A DNA stretch of 51,770 bases from a virus: IMG/VR virus record IMGVR_UViG_3300043788_000207, positions 1 through 51,770 of that record; one strand, written 5' to 3'. The position numbers and the translations under genes are program-made. Under the pieces are notes generated by a model that saw only the letters and a program-made list of their open reading frames with translations, was not told where the DNA came from and made no database searches. Positions within the stretch are counted from its first letter, which is position 1; each line of letters starts with the position of its first letter. Shown here piece after piece: positions 9,038 to 17,078 of this stretch.

Positions 9038-9556
9038 CTAGGTCACCGGCCCTGAAAGCTGAAAGAACTGCTGTAACCCTTCGCGATCCGCGGGCCAGTT
9101 CCCACCGCTGATGTTTCCGCCATTCGACCCGCCGCCGATGCCCAACGTCTTGAGAATCGATGCGATATTTGGCTGGCCTCCAGGAGTCGCTGTCTGCGCG
9201 TTCTGGACTGCACCCGGAGTCGCCGAGCCTGGGGCAGAGTTGGTTCCCGATGGGCTGTAGCCCGGATAGCCCGCAAGCTGATCGACGAAAGACTGAAAAC
9301 CTTGGTCAGAGAGTGCGCCGCCGGTCTGGGCCTGAGCTTCGCCGGTGACCGCGTTCGTCGCCTGCTGTTTTTGCAAAGCGGCCTGGTTGGCCTGCTGTTG
9401 CTGCTGCGCCTGCAACGCCTGCTGATTGGCGGAAGAACTTGGCGCGCCACTTCCTTGAGACAACTCGTAGGCAGAGGTCCCGATCGTGGCTGCAGCTCCA
9501 GTGGCGGTCAAGGCGGGAATCAGCCATGCGGGAAGAGCGGCGAGAAGGGCCGGCAT
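9038..9556 (-). CDS. Ala/Gln-rich virion protein with N-terminal hydrophobic segment (172 aa)
   Basis: The start is ATG 9556, which shares its A with the TGA of the upstream gene (TGATG); an upstream in-frame ATG would extend 14 Arg/His-rich residues into that gene. Residues 1-27 are strongly hydrophobic (MPALLAALPAWLIPALTATGAAA). A Gln/Ala low-complexity helix follows (ALQAQQQQQANQAALQKQQ), then a small domain with SDQGFQSFVDQLAGYPGYSPSG. A membrane-interacting internal or ejection protein would fit. No homologous family recognised. Confidence 0.5.
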   Translation of the reverse strand: MPALLAALPAWLIPALTATGAAATIGTSAYELSQGSGAPSSSANQQALQAQQQQQANQAALQKQQATNAVTGEAQAQTGGALSDQGFQSFVDQLAGYPGYSPSGTNSAPGSATPGAVQNAQTATPGGQPNIASILKTLGIGGGSNGGNISGGNWPADREGLQQFFQLSGPVT

Positions 9557-9942
9557 CAGGCAACCCCCTTGAACGGCATGACGCCGAGACAGCCGCAAAA
9601 GGGAACGAGCTTCCCATTGCGCCGCGCGATGATGCGCGCCAGCTTCGTCTCAGCCTTCTTGTTATCGGCGAGCATCGTCAACACTCCGACACACCCTCTC
9701 CTTTGGGCATTTTCGAGTATCCGGGGCACCGCTTCAAGAAACCAGTTCGACGATACGGAGGGCGGCTTGTTTGAAAGAACTCGCCAGAAAACCAGCCATC
9801 CGTGCGCGAAAGACGTGATGAATATGGCGAACGGTTTGTCGTCTTCGCACACAACCCAGGTCCACTCCGGCACCAGATAAGGCATTCCCGTCTCGCCCAG
9901 GTCGGGAAGCCGCTCGCCTTCGAACATGTTGCGCACAATCAC
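9556..9942 (-). CDS. Putative GNAT-like acyltransferase-fold protein (128 aa)
   Basis: The start GTG at 9942 overlaps the preceding stop as GTGA; a longer ATG start at 9987 is possible but would overlap by 49 bp. The pattern of strands and helices (WTWVVCEDDKPFAIFITS, then a long helix FLEAVPRILENAQRRG, then LTMLADNKKAETKLARIIARRNGKL) resembles small phage GNAT proteins found among podovirus structural genes. The acetyl-CoA loop is not clearly recognisable, so activity is uncertain. It contains one copy of the 16-base repeat at 9745-9760. Confidence 0.45.
   Translation of the reverse strand: MIVRNMFEGERLPDLGETGMPYLVPEWTWVVCEDDKPFAIFITSFAHGWLVFWRVLSNKPPSVSSNWFLEAVPRILENAQRRGCVGVLTMLADNKKAETKLARIIARRNGKLVPFCGCLGVMPFKGVA
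9745..9760 (-). promoter_or_regulatory. 16-mer repeat, copy A (inside a gene)
   Basis: On the minus strand it reads CTCCGTATCGTCGAAC. The identical 16 bases occur at 17063-17078 and 19377-19392. Here it encodes S-V-S-S-N in the GNAT-like gene. CTTGAA follows 6 nt downstream, at the same spacing as in copy B. Confidence 0.7.
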
Positions 9943-12212
9943 GCCATCACCCGCCGCGCTGTGGTTGACTTCGCAGTGACCGTCCAATCTACCGAATCAA
10001 TGATCACCTGACCTTGGCCGGAGATATCCAAATGCGCGATCTGGCCATTGAGCAAAATGCTGAACCGGCATTCAAACTTCTTGGAATTGACCGGCTGCGG
10101 AACGACATCAGGATAGAGCGTCCCTTGCATGCCGCCATCGAGATTGAGCGTCGCCACGATCGAGGCCGCCTGCGCCGCGGTTCCATATCCGCGCAAGACG
10201 ACCTGGTAATAGAACATCCGCTGCGAAGACCCTTCGCCGAATACATCAGGAGTGCGAAACCCCCACGCGATCGGCGTTCCGTTCGGTGACGAAGGGCTTC
10301 CATTCCAACTCGTGTCGCCGGCCTGCATCCTCTGAAGCGTGCCGTCGCCCTTGCCTGCGATCGTGAGCGGATTTCCATCTCCGGCTTTGGCGCGGTTCAA
10401 CGAATAAATCGGCCACGGCAGATCGATGATCGCCCATGCCTTCAGAATCAGGTCGTAGCAAAAGACGCGCGTCAAAGCGCCGCCATTGCCCTTAAGCGCC
10501 ATTGCACACATGTACATCGGCGGCTGCACGCACTGCGACGACTTGGCCAGATAAGCGTATTGCTCATCAACCGGGGTAATGTCGGAATCGACGTCGATGC
10601 CGCCGAACAGATATGGCCTGATCTCTTCTGAAATCAGCCGATCGCTCACCCCGTCGTAAACCGCAAACCCCAGGTGCGACCAGCGCACGATGCCGAATCC
10701 GGGGAGAAATTGGATCGAGCGCGCCGCTAGGCAGCCCATATCGGTTTGCGCCGGCTGAATCTCGAAGCTGCTCGATCCGAACACGCCAATGATCTGGTAA
10801 GTCAGGAACTCCTTGAATACGGCCATCGACCCGGTTGGGGAAATGCCCACTGCGGCGATCGTGAACGGCATAAGGCCCGTAATCTGGGTGCCGTCGTCCT
10901 TGCCGATGAAAGCCGTGTTGACGGGGTTCCATGACCCAGAGTTATTCGCGTCCGACATTTTGATGCAGGTCGGGCCGTCCAGCCCATCCGTAGTCGTCTG
11001 CGGTGAGGTATTGGCCAGCCACAGGGAGCCGGCATAAGACACCGCGTGTGCGGCGCCGCGCGGGGCGATCACCGTGGCTACAGCGCCCTGCGAGGTCCAG
11101 ATCACCGATCCGTCCGCAGTCTCCGTTCCCTTCGTGTTGTTGAATGTCGGAATCGTTGCGCCGCTGACGCCTCCCTGCGTGGCGGTGAAGAAGTAGCCTC
11201 CGTTCTGCATCTGGCTTCCCGTAATCCAGGAGACTGTCGCCTGCCAGGATGGATAAGCAGCCGTAAACGAGTTGGTCAGATTCGCCGGAGACGTGGCTGG
11301 AGTTGCTGGATTGAACGACTGAGGCGCGAGGCCATTACCCAGAACCAGAATCTCTTGCCCTGCAAAGGGAACGATCTCTGGAACGCTTTGCAAAACTCCT
11401 GCGACCCCGCCGTAGGGTGAGAAGCCGGGCACAAGAGCATTGCCCTGAAAGTTCGGATCGCCAGGCACGATCACGCAGGGTTGGGGTGCGAAGGCCGGAT
11501 AATTGCCGCCACTGATCAGCGCCCAGAGAAGCGACGTTCCCGTGGAGCCGGCATCGACCGACCCCACGAACAGTTGCGCGTACTCGGTCGCGTTCGCCCA
11601 CGGCGCTGGGCCTGAAGGGGTCGGCAACAGGCCAGTGAAAGAAAATAACGTGGACCCGCCCGACGCCGTGCCTATAACGGCGGCGCTGAACGTCGATCCG
11701 CCGACTGGATTGGCGCTCAGCAGATAGATGTAATATTCAGCCGCGCCCGGAACTGCCGTCCAGGTGACCGACACTGACCCGAATGGCGATCCGGCGACGA
11801 CGCTGGCGTAACTGCTGCTCCCCGGAACGATGGCCGTCTGGTCCGCTCCTCCCATCGTTCCGACCGCAGTCACGCCGAACCAGTATGTTCCGGCTGGATT
11901 GGTTGACGACCCTGAAACGCTAGCCGCGACCCCTGTCACATTGGACAGAACCGGGCTGACGCGCTGCGACAACACCACATAAAATGGAAACTGGTTGACC
12001 GAATAGTCCAGAAACACATCGACCCAGAGCGGTAGAAGGTAGGTTGACACCGAGGGCTGGCCGATAAGGAATGAGCCGTCGCACACCTGTAGCGACCCAC
12101 GCTGGGTCAGGACAAGGTTCGACATGCGCGACAACGTGCCCGGCTGTTGACTGAGCACGCCCGTCGCGGCGTTGACGCCCTTGACGAACCTCTTTTGCGA
12201 TACCGTGCTCAT
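9939..12212 (-). CDS. Tail nozzle / stabilisation protein, beta-propeller type (757 aa)
   Basis: Start ATG 12212 overlaps the upstream stop as ATGA. A longer in-frame extension is Arg-rich, antisense-looking and rejected. Residues 1-75 suit a virion attachment region (KRFVKGVNAATGVLSQQPGTLSRMSNLVLTQRGSL). Residues 90-215 look like an Ig/Fn3-type beta domain. The C-terminal half shows WD-like strands such as AVFKEFLTYQIIGVFGSSSF, GIVRWSHLGFAVYDGVSDRLIS and WAIIDLPW, a pattern typical of the beta-propeller nozzle of short tails (T7 gp12 / P22 gp10 class). It follows the adaptor gene, the usual order. The family call rests on pattern and position. Confidence 0.55.
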   Translation of the reverse strand: MSTVSQKRFVKGVNAATGVLSQQPGTLSRMSNLVLTQRGSLQVCDGSFLIGQPSVSTYLLPLWVDVFLDYSVNQFPFYVVLSQRVSPVLSNVTGVAASVSGSSTNPAGTYWFGVTAVGTMGGADQTAIVPGSSSYASVVAGSPFGSVSVTWTAVPGAAEYYIYLLSANPVGGSTFSAAVIGTASGGSTLFSFTGLLPTPSGPAPWANATEYAQLFVGSVDAGSTGTSLLWALISGGNYPAFAPQPCVIVPGDPNFQGNALVPGFSPYGGVAGVLQSVPEIVPFAGQEILVLGNGLAPQSFNPATPATSPANLTNSFTAAYPSWQATVSWITGSQMQNGGYFFTATQGGVSGATIPTFNNTKGTETADGSVIWTSQGAVATVIAPRGAAHAVSYAGSLWLANTSPQTTTDGLDGPTCIKMSDANNSGSWNPVNTAFIGKDDGTQITGLMPFTIAAVGISPTGSMAVFKEFLTYQIIGVFGSSSFEIQPAQTDMGCLAARSIQFLPGFGIVRWSHLGFAVYDGVSDRLISEEIRPYLFGGIDVDSDITPVDEQYAYLAKSSQCVQPPMYMCAMALKGNGGALTRVFCYDLILKAWAIIDLPWPIYSLNRAKAGDGNPLTIAGKGDGTLQRMQAGDTSWNGSPSSPNGTPIAWGFRTPDVFGEGSSQRMFYYQVVLRGYGTAAQAASIVATLNLDGGMQGTLYPDVVPQPVNSKKFECRFSILLNGQIAHLDISGQGQVIIDSVDWTVTAKSTTARRVMA

Positions 12213-13480
12213 GGGAGAATGATCCCGCCGAAGTATCCACCCGCGCCGGAGACGACTTCGACGCCGGCTGTACCGCCAGCCTGAACTCGGCGCGGCCCCA
12301 TGACCTGACGATTGCCCTTGATCCCCTGGCACTTTGTCTCGAAACTCTTCATCAACTTGTCGTGGTTGTCGATATCCTGCTCGGCCTTCTTGAACCGCGC
12401 GGTGAGATAGTCCTGCACCGCATCGATCCATGCCGGAGGCAGCGCGAGCGTCACTGCCGATTGTCCGACCGTGTAATGCTGCGGCGTGCGCAATCCTGAA
12501 ACATAGGCGTTGACTTCCATAACGCTGGCTCCGTTCGGCCATGCCTGCGCCATTGTTCCGCCCATGGCGCGCTGCACCATCGTGAGCGAGTTCGAGACGT
12601 TGCCGGAGTAATAGACCAGCTCGCATGCAGAGGGATCGGCGGGATATGGACCGATCAGAGCGAGCCCGAATCCCAGCACCCAGCCGCTCGAGCCGGGAGT
12701 ATAAGGAATAGTGGTCGCGTTCGCCGCCAGAGCGCCGTTCAGCGTTCCATTGCCCGACGTGCGGTCAGGCTGCGGCCAAAACTCTGCGAGTTGGACCTGC
12801 GAATCCTGGTTCAATACGACCGTACCCGAGAGGCCCTGCACGTTGCTGTGGCGGAACACGTCGAACTTGTTGCCCATCGCCACCGGGTAGCCGTCGAAGA
12901 ACTGATTGTTGAGCTTACGCCAATTGCCGATGAGCTGATACTGCGCCTGGCTTGCTGTGGTAGGCACGCCGGTGATGTCCCTGATGCCCTCGGTGAGCGC
13001 CGTCGCGGCGTCCAGGCCCTCATTGATCCAGCGATAGATGCCCGCGGCCGAAAGCGCCGTTCCGTCCGTATCGGGAAGCCACGCGGACGAGCGCTGCGGC
13101 GGATAACCGACAACGAGCCCCGAACTCAGGGTGAAGCTGATGCTGAACGCCCCAATTCCGCTGGGGGGAGTGTATAGAAAAAAGCGATCCTCCAGACCCG
13201 CGCCGATAGGCGACAGATAGACCTTTAGGGCGGTGGCCGCGAATGAGCAGTTTCCGGTGATGGTGTAGGTTCCGGTCAGGCTCCCATTCGTGATCGACAC
13301 TTCAGACGATGGCGCGGATTCGCCCCACGGCGTCAGTTGCGTGACCTTGAACCAGTAATTCAGAGATGCTGCGGGCGAGCAGGCGGCGACGACATTGGCG
13401 GGCGCAGGAAGATTCTGGCATGGATCGGCGGCTGCTTCCCGCAAAGCCTGAATCAGATCGCCAACCAGCGAAGTCTGCAT
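12209..13480 (-). CDS. Head-to-tail adaptor-like protein (423 aa)
   Basis: The N-terminus (MQTSLVGDLIQALREAAADP) starts a helical portion. Residues 35-125 form an Ig/Fn3-like beta insertion (NYWFKVTQLTPWGESAPSS). A helical adaptor-like region follows (GIYRWINEGLDAATALTEG, then a WRKL segment). The C-terminus has a long helix (AWIDAVQDYLTARFKKAEQDIDNHDKL) like the adaptor/connector proteins placed between portal and nozzle. The order capsid - decoration - adaptor - nozzle supports the call. GAGGG lies 4 nt from the ATG. The beta insertion is unusual for an adaptor. Confidence 0.45.
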   Translation of the reverse strand: MQTSLVGDLIQALREAAADPCQNLPAPANVVAACSPAASLNYWFKVTQLTPWGESAPSSEVSITNGSLTGTYTITGNCSFAATALKVYLSPIGAGLEDRFFLYTPPSGIGAFSISFTLSSGLVVGYPPQRSSAWLPDTDGTALSAAGIYRWINEGLDAATALTEGIRDITGVPTTASQAQYQLIGNWRKLNNQFFDGYPVAMGNKFDVFRHSNVQGLSGTVVLNQDSQVQLAEFWPQPDRTSGNGTLNGALAANATTIPYTPGSSGWVLGFGLALIGPYPADPSACELVYYSGNVSNSLTMVQRAMGGTMAQAWPNGASVMEVNAYVSGLRTPQHYTVGQSAVTLALPPAWIDAVQDYLTARFKKAEQDIDNHDKLMKSFETKCQGIKGNRQVMGPRRVQAGGTAGVEVVSGAGGYFGGIILP

Positions 13481-13491
13481 CGTCCCTCATC

Positions 13492-13527
13492 AAAAAGGGG
13501 CCAATGCCGGTAGATAGCATCAGCCCC
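13492..13527 (-). terminator. Rho-independent terminator after capsid/decoration genes
   Basis: On the minus strand an 11-bp stem (GGGGCTGATGC with GCATTGGCCCC, two G-T wobbles) with a 9-nt loop is followed directly by TTTTT. It lies between the decoration gene (ends 13577) and the adaptor gene (starts 13480). It could lower adaptor and tail expression relative to capsid. Confidence 0.85.
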
Positions 13528-13576
13528 TCAGTTTGGCCAGCGGAGGAGAACAGGCGGCCAAGTTTGTTTGTGCGAG

Positions 13577-14020
13577 CTAGACCAGGCTCACTTCGACGTC
13601 GATTGGAACCGAGGTTGCGGTTCCCCCGACCACCACGATCGCAATCACCGAAGTGATGCTGACATCGGTCTTGAACTCTTCGGTGTGGTCCAGGTATCCC
13701 GTAGTCAGCGTGTAACCGCTGCCCATCGAGAATCCGCCCACTGTCCAGGTGTTCGTGCCGTCGCTGACTTGCACCGTGATCGAAATCGTCGCGGTGGTCG
13801 TTCCGTTAACGACGCGCAAATGCCACTTGCCCGAGGTCGGCGCCGGACCGCCCGAAAGATTGAATGCGGTCCCGCTCGCGCTCGGGGTCGTGGCCGTATT
13901 CGCGATGGTGATGGTGTAGGTCCCGGTTGCGGTCGCGGTTTGGGTCGCCGCCCCGTAATAGGAAGGAGACCCGAAGCCGGGCATGCACTGCGAAATCGGA
14001 TTTGCGAACGGTAGAGACAT
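13577..14020 (-). CDS. Putative head decoration protein (147 aa)
   Basis: A small beta-rich protein with Thr/Ser/Gly/Val repeats (TYTITIANTATTPSASGTAF, SGKWHLRVVNGTTTATISI) and almost no charged helix. It lies 12 bp downstream of the major capsid gene, with GGGAG 5 nt before the ATG. Abundant small beta-sandwich proteins next to the capsid gene are commonly cement or decoration proteins. It is followed by a strong terminator, fitting a high-level capsid/decoration transcript. Family not identified. Confidence 0.5.
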   Translation of the reverse strand: MSLPFANPISQCMPGFGSPSYYGAATQTATATGTYTITIANTATTPSASGTAFNLSGGPAPTSGKWHLRVVNGTTTATISITVQVSDGTNTWTVGGFSMGSGYTLTTGYLDHTEEFKTDVSITSVIAIVVVGGTATSVPIDVEVSLV

Positions 14021-14032
14021 GTTCTCCCTTTC

Positions 14033-15019
14033 CTATGTGATGGCGGTGATCGTCACGTTCATGCGCGGGCTGATGCACGACAGATTCCATGTCAGATACA
14101 TGCAGCTCACCAGAACGCGCTGGTTCGAAGGCTTCAGGAACGGATCGACGTTGAAGTAATCGGCCTCGTGGAAGACGGGGAAGATGTACTTCGAGTTCAT
14201 GAATTCCGCCTGGTTGGCCGTCGCGAAGTAATCGGCCACCACAATCGCGTTGTTGAACAGGAAGTGATTACGGAAGCCGACCTGTAAGGCTTCATCGTCC
14301 TGCATCCCCTGCCCGAACCGGATCAGCGAGGTGAAGTTGCCCTTGAACGCGGCATAAGACGTCCGGTTCATCACCAGCAGATCGGGCTCATCGTAGCCCC
14401 AGGTCACGGACTGGTATGCGGACTCGGCCACTGTCGTCGAAAGCGCCGTCGATCCGCCACCGACCGAGGTTCCCGGCAGCCACCACGCATTCGAGGCTGT
14501 CGCGCGGTTGATGCCGGCAATGGTATTGGTGGTGGATTGGACCCAGGAGATGATATCGTCCACGTCCAGCGACGTGTTCTGCGGGCTGGTGTGCCACAGA
14601 GCGCGGGACAGCTTCTGAAGGAACGATCCCGAGGCCGTCTGAAACTTGGCCTTGATGATATCGAGGTTGCCCTGGCCGCCGCGATTCAGAATGATGTCCG
14701 TAATCGGAATCACGATGGGCTGGCGGTACGGCTTCCACTGTTGGTTGGCGGGTTGAACCGAATCGACCACGGAAGTGTCGAGCAATTGGTCGCCATAGTA
14801 GGCGCCGCCCGGCAACTCTTCCTGATAGATCTCAGGAAAGATCAGTTCGCCCGCTCCAAATCTCTTTCCCTCGCGCGTCAGAGCCCAGAAGACAGGAGAC
14901 GGCTTGAACACGTTGTCGCCCAAGACCGGCACAATGTACTTTTGGGAAATCGCATTGACGGTATTGGAAAGCTGAACTGGCGGCGATGCAAGTCCAAGTC
15001 CAACTACGCTGTTTGCCAT
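14033..15019 (-). CDS. Major capsid protein, HK97-fold type (328 aa)
   Basis: Length and style fit a short-tailed-phage capsid protein. The N-arm is followed by FWALTREGKRFGAGELIFPEI (beta-type E-loop), then a spine helix. Central helices include GNLDIIKAKFQTASGSFLQKLSRALW. An A-domain-like segment, WGYDEPDLLVMNRTSYAAFKG, precedes FGQGMQDDEALQVGFRNHFLF, and the tail is VSCMYLTWNLSCISPRMNVT. The scaffold-type gene upstream and decoration-type gene downstream support the call. GAGGA lies about 9 nt before the ATG. No insertion or truncation is visible. Confidence 0.8.
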   Translation of the reverse strand: MANSVVGLGLASPPVQLSNTVNAISQKYIVPVLGDNVFKPSPVFWALTREGKRFGAGELIFPEIYQEELPGGAYYGDQLLDTSVVDSVQPANQQWKPYRQPIVIPITDIILNRGGQGNLDIIKAKFQTASGSFLQKLSRALWHTSPQNTSLDVDDIISWVQSTTNTIAGINRATASNAWWLPGTSVGGGSTALSTTVAESAYQSVTWGYDEPDLLVMNRTSYAAFKGNFTSLIRFGQGMQDDEALQVGFRNHFLFNNAIVVADYFATANQAEFMNSKYIFPVFHEADYFNVDPFLKPSNQRVLVSCMYLTWNLSCISPRMNVTITAIT

Positions 15020-15065
15020 CTCTCAATTCCTCGAATCGTTCGGTGAATGGTTAAAGTCGCGGACC

Positions 15066-15944
15066 CTACTGCACAGGTCCGAAGGACGCCGTTGAAAGCG
15101 CGGACTGCAAAAGTTGATCGTCGCCTTGCGCTTCAGCCAGAGCCTCATCGAAACTCTTGGCGCGTTGGACCTTCTTCCCGTGCGCGTCGGTAACTTCGTT
15201 GAACGGGTTGAAGTCGGTCTTCTCGCGATGATGTTCGGGGCTGGCGGTGCGCGGGCGAGTGGCCGTCGCGACGCGATTGCGCTGTTCCAGGTCGCGCGAG
15301 ACTTCTTCGCGCACCGATTTGCGCTCATGCTTCATCACGTCGTCGAAGGTCATGAACTTGACGGCGCGCGCGATGTCCAGACGGCCGAATTTGTCTTTCA
15401 GGCCGTTCTCGGTTGCGTAGTTGAAGACGCCCTCGTACTCGACCTTGATGTCTTTGGGAAGGTCTTTGGTGGCGCGCGAGAACTCGCTCTGGTAACGCTC
15501 GTCGAGATTGGCGCCGACAGCGGATTTGACCACGTTGGTGATGGTCGCGATCGAAGTCTTGAACTCATCCTGCATCGTCTTCAGCACAGTGTCGCGCTTA
15601 GCCAGCTCGGCCTTCATCTCCTTGACCACAGGGCCAAGGAGCGGATCGCCCTCATCGAGCCCGGTTTCCGCAGACGCCGCGCGCCGCAGTTCAGCGTCGG
15701 TGTGCTTCGCGGGCGCGACGATCTCGCCCTTGTCGGTCATCCATCCAGCCGCGACGGCCTGCTGAACCTTGCGCGCCAGGGCCATTTCCGCATCGGAGAC
15801 TGTCTGTTGGCGCTGCAATAGCTGCTGGCGCTCTTCCGAAGGCAGCGCGCGAATCTCGCCGATGGTGGCCGTGGTGCCGTCCGGCAAAGAGAAAACGATG
15901 TCGTCGGCGTATTTGGCCGATGAGATGATGTCTTTGAGAGCCAT
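15066..15944 (-). CDS. Capsid scaffolding protein (292 aa)
   Basis: A highly charged, helical, Cys-free protein. Residues 35-60 form a coiled segment (EERQQLLQRQQTVSDAEMALARK). Residues 105-135 form a long helix (VVKEMKAELAKRDTVLKTMQDEF). Residues 195-225 are basic (DDVMKHERKSVREEVSRDLEQR). The C-terminus is partly basic and disordered, then has FDEALAEAQGDDQLLQSAL. This composition and position, directly upstream of the capsid gene, are typical of scaffolds. GAGGGG lies 8 nt before the ATG. No protease domain is seen. Confidence 0.65.
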   Translation of the reverse strand: MALKDIISSAKYADDIVFSLPDGTTATIGEIRALPSEERQQLLQRQQTVSDAEMALARKVQQAVAAGWMTDKGEIVAPAKHTDAELRRAASAETGLDEGDPLLGPVVKEMKAELAKRDTVLKTMQDEFKTSIATITNVVKSAVGANLDERYQSEFSRATKDLPKDIKVEYEGVFNYATENGLKDKFGRLDIARAVKFMTFDDVMKHERKSVREEVSRDLEQRNRVATATRPRTASPEHHREKTDFNPFNEVTDAHGKKVQRAKSFDEALAEAQGDDQLLQSALSTASFGPVQ

Positions 15945-15947
15945 ACG

Positions 15948-16385
15948 TTATGCCCCTCCTCCAGAGGCAAAGTCCTGTAACCCCATCCCCGGACTCGAGG
16001 GATTGGAAATCGCTGCGTTGTTCGCGATCGGCTGGACGGTCTGCTGAGTCGCCGCCGCCTGTTCGGCTTCCTTGATCGCGTTGTCGAGATACTTCTGGGA
16101 TTGCGCCAGATTGCGCGCCACGCCGGGAATGGTGAACGCGGTGCGCGGATAGAGCGCGACGAGAATGGATTTGACTTGCGTCAGGGATTGCAGAATCGCG
16201 CCCGGATCGGCGCCTTGGAGCTCGGCCATCTGCTTTGAGACTTGATCTCCCGCTTGCGGTCCCCCATTGGCGTTCATCGCCGCCGGGGCCATCGCTCCCA
16301 TGGGGGAAGCCGTGGGGCCTTGGCCTTGACCGCCGGCCAACCGACCGACGACTTGGCGCGCGAGCATTTGGGGGAGACTAGCCAT
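15948..16385 (-). CDS. Small helical virion-assembly protein, unknown (145 aa)
   Basis: The N-terminus is Gly/Pro/Met-rich (VVGRLAGGQGQGPTASPMGAMAP). The middle is helical (VSKQMAELQGADPGAILQSL, then ARNLAQSQKYLDNAIKEAEQAA). The C-terminus is disordered and Gly-rich. It lies 3 bp upstream of the scaffold gene, so it is probably translated together with it. Similar proteins occur between portal and scaffold in many podoviruses without an assigned role. Confidence 0.6.
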   Translation of the reverse strand: MASLPQMLARQVVGRLAGGQGQGPTASPMGAMAPAAMNANGGPQAGDQVSKQMAELQGADPGAILQSLTQVKSILVALYPRTAFTIPGVARNLAQSQKYLDNAIKEAEQAAATQQTVQPIANNAAISNPSSPGMGLQDFASGGGA

Positions 16386-16388
16386 CGG

Positions 16389-16481
16389 TTACCAGCGCTT
16401 GGTCCGGCGGGGAGCCTTGGGCATCGCCTGGCGCGGAACGCCTTTGCGGTGGACGAACGGCATCTTCGCTGCTTTCGGCAT
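16389..16481 (-). CDS. Tiny basic protein (30 aa)
   Basis: MPKAAKMPFVHRKGVPRQAM followed by PKAPRRTKRW; about a third of residues are Lys/Arg. It fits tightly between the 54-aa gene and the 145-aa gene (2-3 bp gaps). It is one of several very small basic proteins between portal and scaffold, possibly DNA- or capsid-binding. Family unknown. Confidence 0.6.
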   Translation of the reverse strand: MPKAAKMPFVHRKGVPRQAMPKAPRRTKRW

Positions 16482-16483
16482 GG

Positions 16484-16648
16484 CTATCCTTTCGCCTTCA
16501 TGGAATTGCCCGGAATCAGCTTGAGCGGGTCGTTGGGCTTCGCAACCGGGTTGTTGTGCACGTCCGGTCCGGGCTCGTTCTTGGGGCGTCCGACCGTCAG
16601 CGGCGATTTTAGAATTTCCGAGTCGAATGTCTGACCCATCCTATCCAT
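16484..16648 (-). CDS. Small conserved-type protein (54 aa)
   Basis: A hydrophilic, Pro/Asn-rich protein (DSEILKSPLTVGRPKNEPGP, then NNPVAKPNDPLKLIPGNS). GAGGAG lies 8 nt before ATG 16648. Probably largely unstructured. It is part of the tiny-gene cluster between portal and scaffold; function unknown. Confidence 0.6.
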   Translation of the reverse strand: MDRMGQTFDSEILKSPLTVGRPKNEPGPDVHNNPVAKPNDPLKLIPGNSMKAKG

Positions 16649-16668
16649 CTTGAATCTCCTCATGAGAA

Positions 16669-16686
16669 GGGGCCTCGAAAGGCCCC
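16669..16686 (-). terminator. GC-rich UUCG-loop hairpin between tiny genes
   Basis: On the minus strand, GGGGCCT-TTCG-AGGCCCC forms a 7-bp stem capped by a UUCG tetraloop and followed by TTCTC. It could be a weak terminator or an mRNA-stabilising/processing hairpin between the 20-aa and 54-aa genes. Confidence 0.55.
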
Positions 16687-16712
16687 AACTCGGTTTTCAC
16701 TTGCGCATCGCT

Positions 16713-16775
16713 TTACTTGCGGGGGGCGGTGCGCAAACGTCTCCGCATGGATCGTCTTCCGCCACGTGTCGCCAT
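16713..16775 (-). CDS. Tiny Arg-rich protein (20 aa)
   Basis: MATRGGRRSMRRRLRTAPRK; eleven-odd of the 20 residues are Arg or Lys. It is preceded by a near-perfect Shine-Dalgarno (AAGGAGG, 7 nt from the ATG), which is why it is accepted despite its size. It resembles polycationic DNA-condensing peptides; function is inferred only. Confidence 0.6.
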   Translation of the reverse strand: MATRGGRRSMRRRLRTAPRK

Positions 16776-16844
16776 CTGCGTACCTCCTTCGCTTTGCTGT
16801 TTTGGGAGTGGGCGCGAAGGCCAGCAGCTACACTCCCGTTTCCG

Positions 16845-16943
16845 TCAAGACCGTTTCGAACTGCGAGAGTTCTTCTTGGCCTTGGCACGCATGTCGCGCA
16901 GAAACTTCTTCGGCTGCCGGTAATCCTTGATCAGCTTTGGCAT
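16845..16943 (-). CDS. Tiny basic protein (32 aa)
   Basis: Starts MPKLIKDYRQPKKFLRDMRA and ends with a Lys/Ser/Arg-rich tail (KAKKNSRSSKRS). GGAGCG lies about 6 nt before the ATG. It follows the 12-aa peptide gene by 14 bp. The 69 bp between it and the next tiny gene hold only a 7-bp inverted repeat (16804-16837). Confidence 0.6.
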   Translation of the reverse strand: MPKLIKDYRQPKKFLRDMRAKAKKNSRSSKRS

Positions 16944-16957
16944 CTGCGCTCCTTAGG

Positions 16958-16996
16958 CTACTTCCGGTGGGACTTGCGACCGCGACGACGGGCCAT
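16958..16996 (-). CDS. Arg/Lys dodecapeptide gene (12 aa)
   Basis: MARRRGRKSHRK, preceded by AAGGAG 7 nt upstream of the ATG. It is the first gene after the candidate late promoter at 17028-17055. Eight of twelve residues are basic. The Shine-Dalgarno and its place at the head of a series of basic mini-genes support translation, but a gene this short needs proteomic proof. Confidence 0.5.
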   Translation of the reverse strand: MARRRGRKSHRK

Positions 16997-17010
16997 GGGG
17001 AGACTCCTTT

Positions 17011-17030
17011 CGTAAACTCTGCTGTTTACG
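17011..17030. promoter_or_regulatory. Perfect inverted repeat downstream of candidate promoter
   Basis: CGTAAAC-TCTGCT-GTTTACG gives a 7-bp stem with a 6-nt loop. It lies between the -10 candidate (17028-17033, partly overlapped) and the dodecapeptide gene. It may be an operator or a 5' mRNA hairpin. Confidence 0.5.
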
Positions 17031-17055
17031 ATAAAGGCGAATGGGGAATTTTCAA
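17028..17055 (-). promoter_or_regulatory. Candidate late promoter for capsid module
   Basis: On the minus strand TTGAAA (17055-17050), a 16-nt spacer, then TATCGT (17033-17028). The 16-base repeat copy B lies just upstream, ending 7 nt before the -35. It would drive the tiny basic genes, scaffold and capsid. Confidence 0.45.
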
Positions 17056-17062
17056 GGAGGCG

Positions 17063-17078
17063 GTTCGACGATACGGAG
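17063..17078 (-). promoter_or_regulatory. 16-mer repeat, copy B (intergenic)
   Basis: Minus strand CTCCGTATCGTCGAAC, immediately after the TAG of the HTH gene and upstream of a candidate promoter. Flanking bases match copy C for 18 bp. It is not in a coding frame here, so the conservation is at DNA level. Confidence 0.75.

Noticed and set aside
16804-16837. 7-bp inverted repeat GGGAGTG / CACTCCC as a terminator
   Set aside because: The loop is 20 nt and no T-run follows on either strand.
17061-17078. GGTTCGA in the repeated 16-mer as a tRNA T-arm
   Set aside because: No acceptor, D or anticodon stems can be drawn around it. No tRNA gene was seen in the window.
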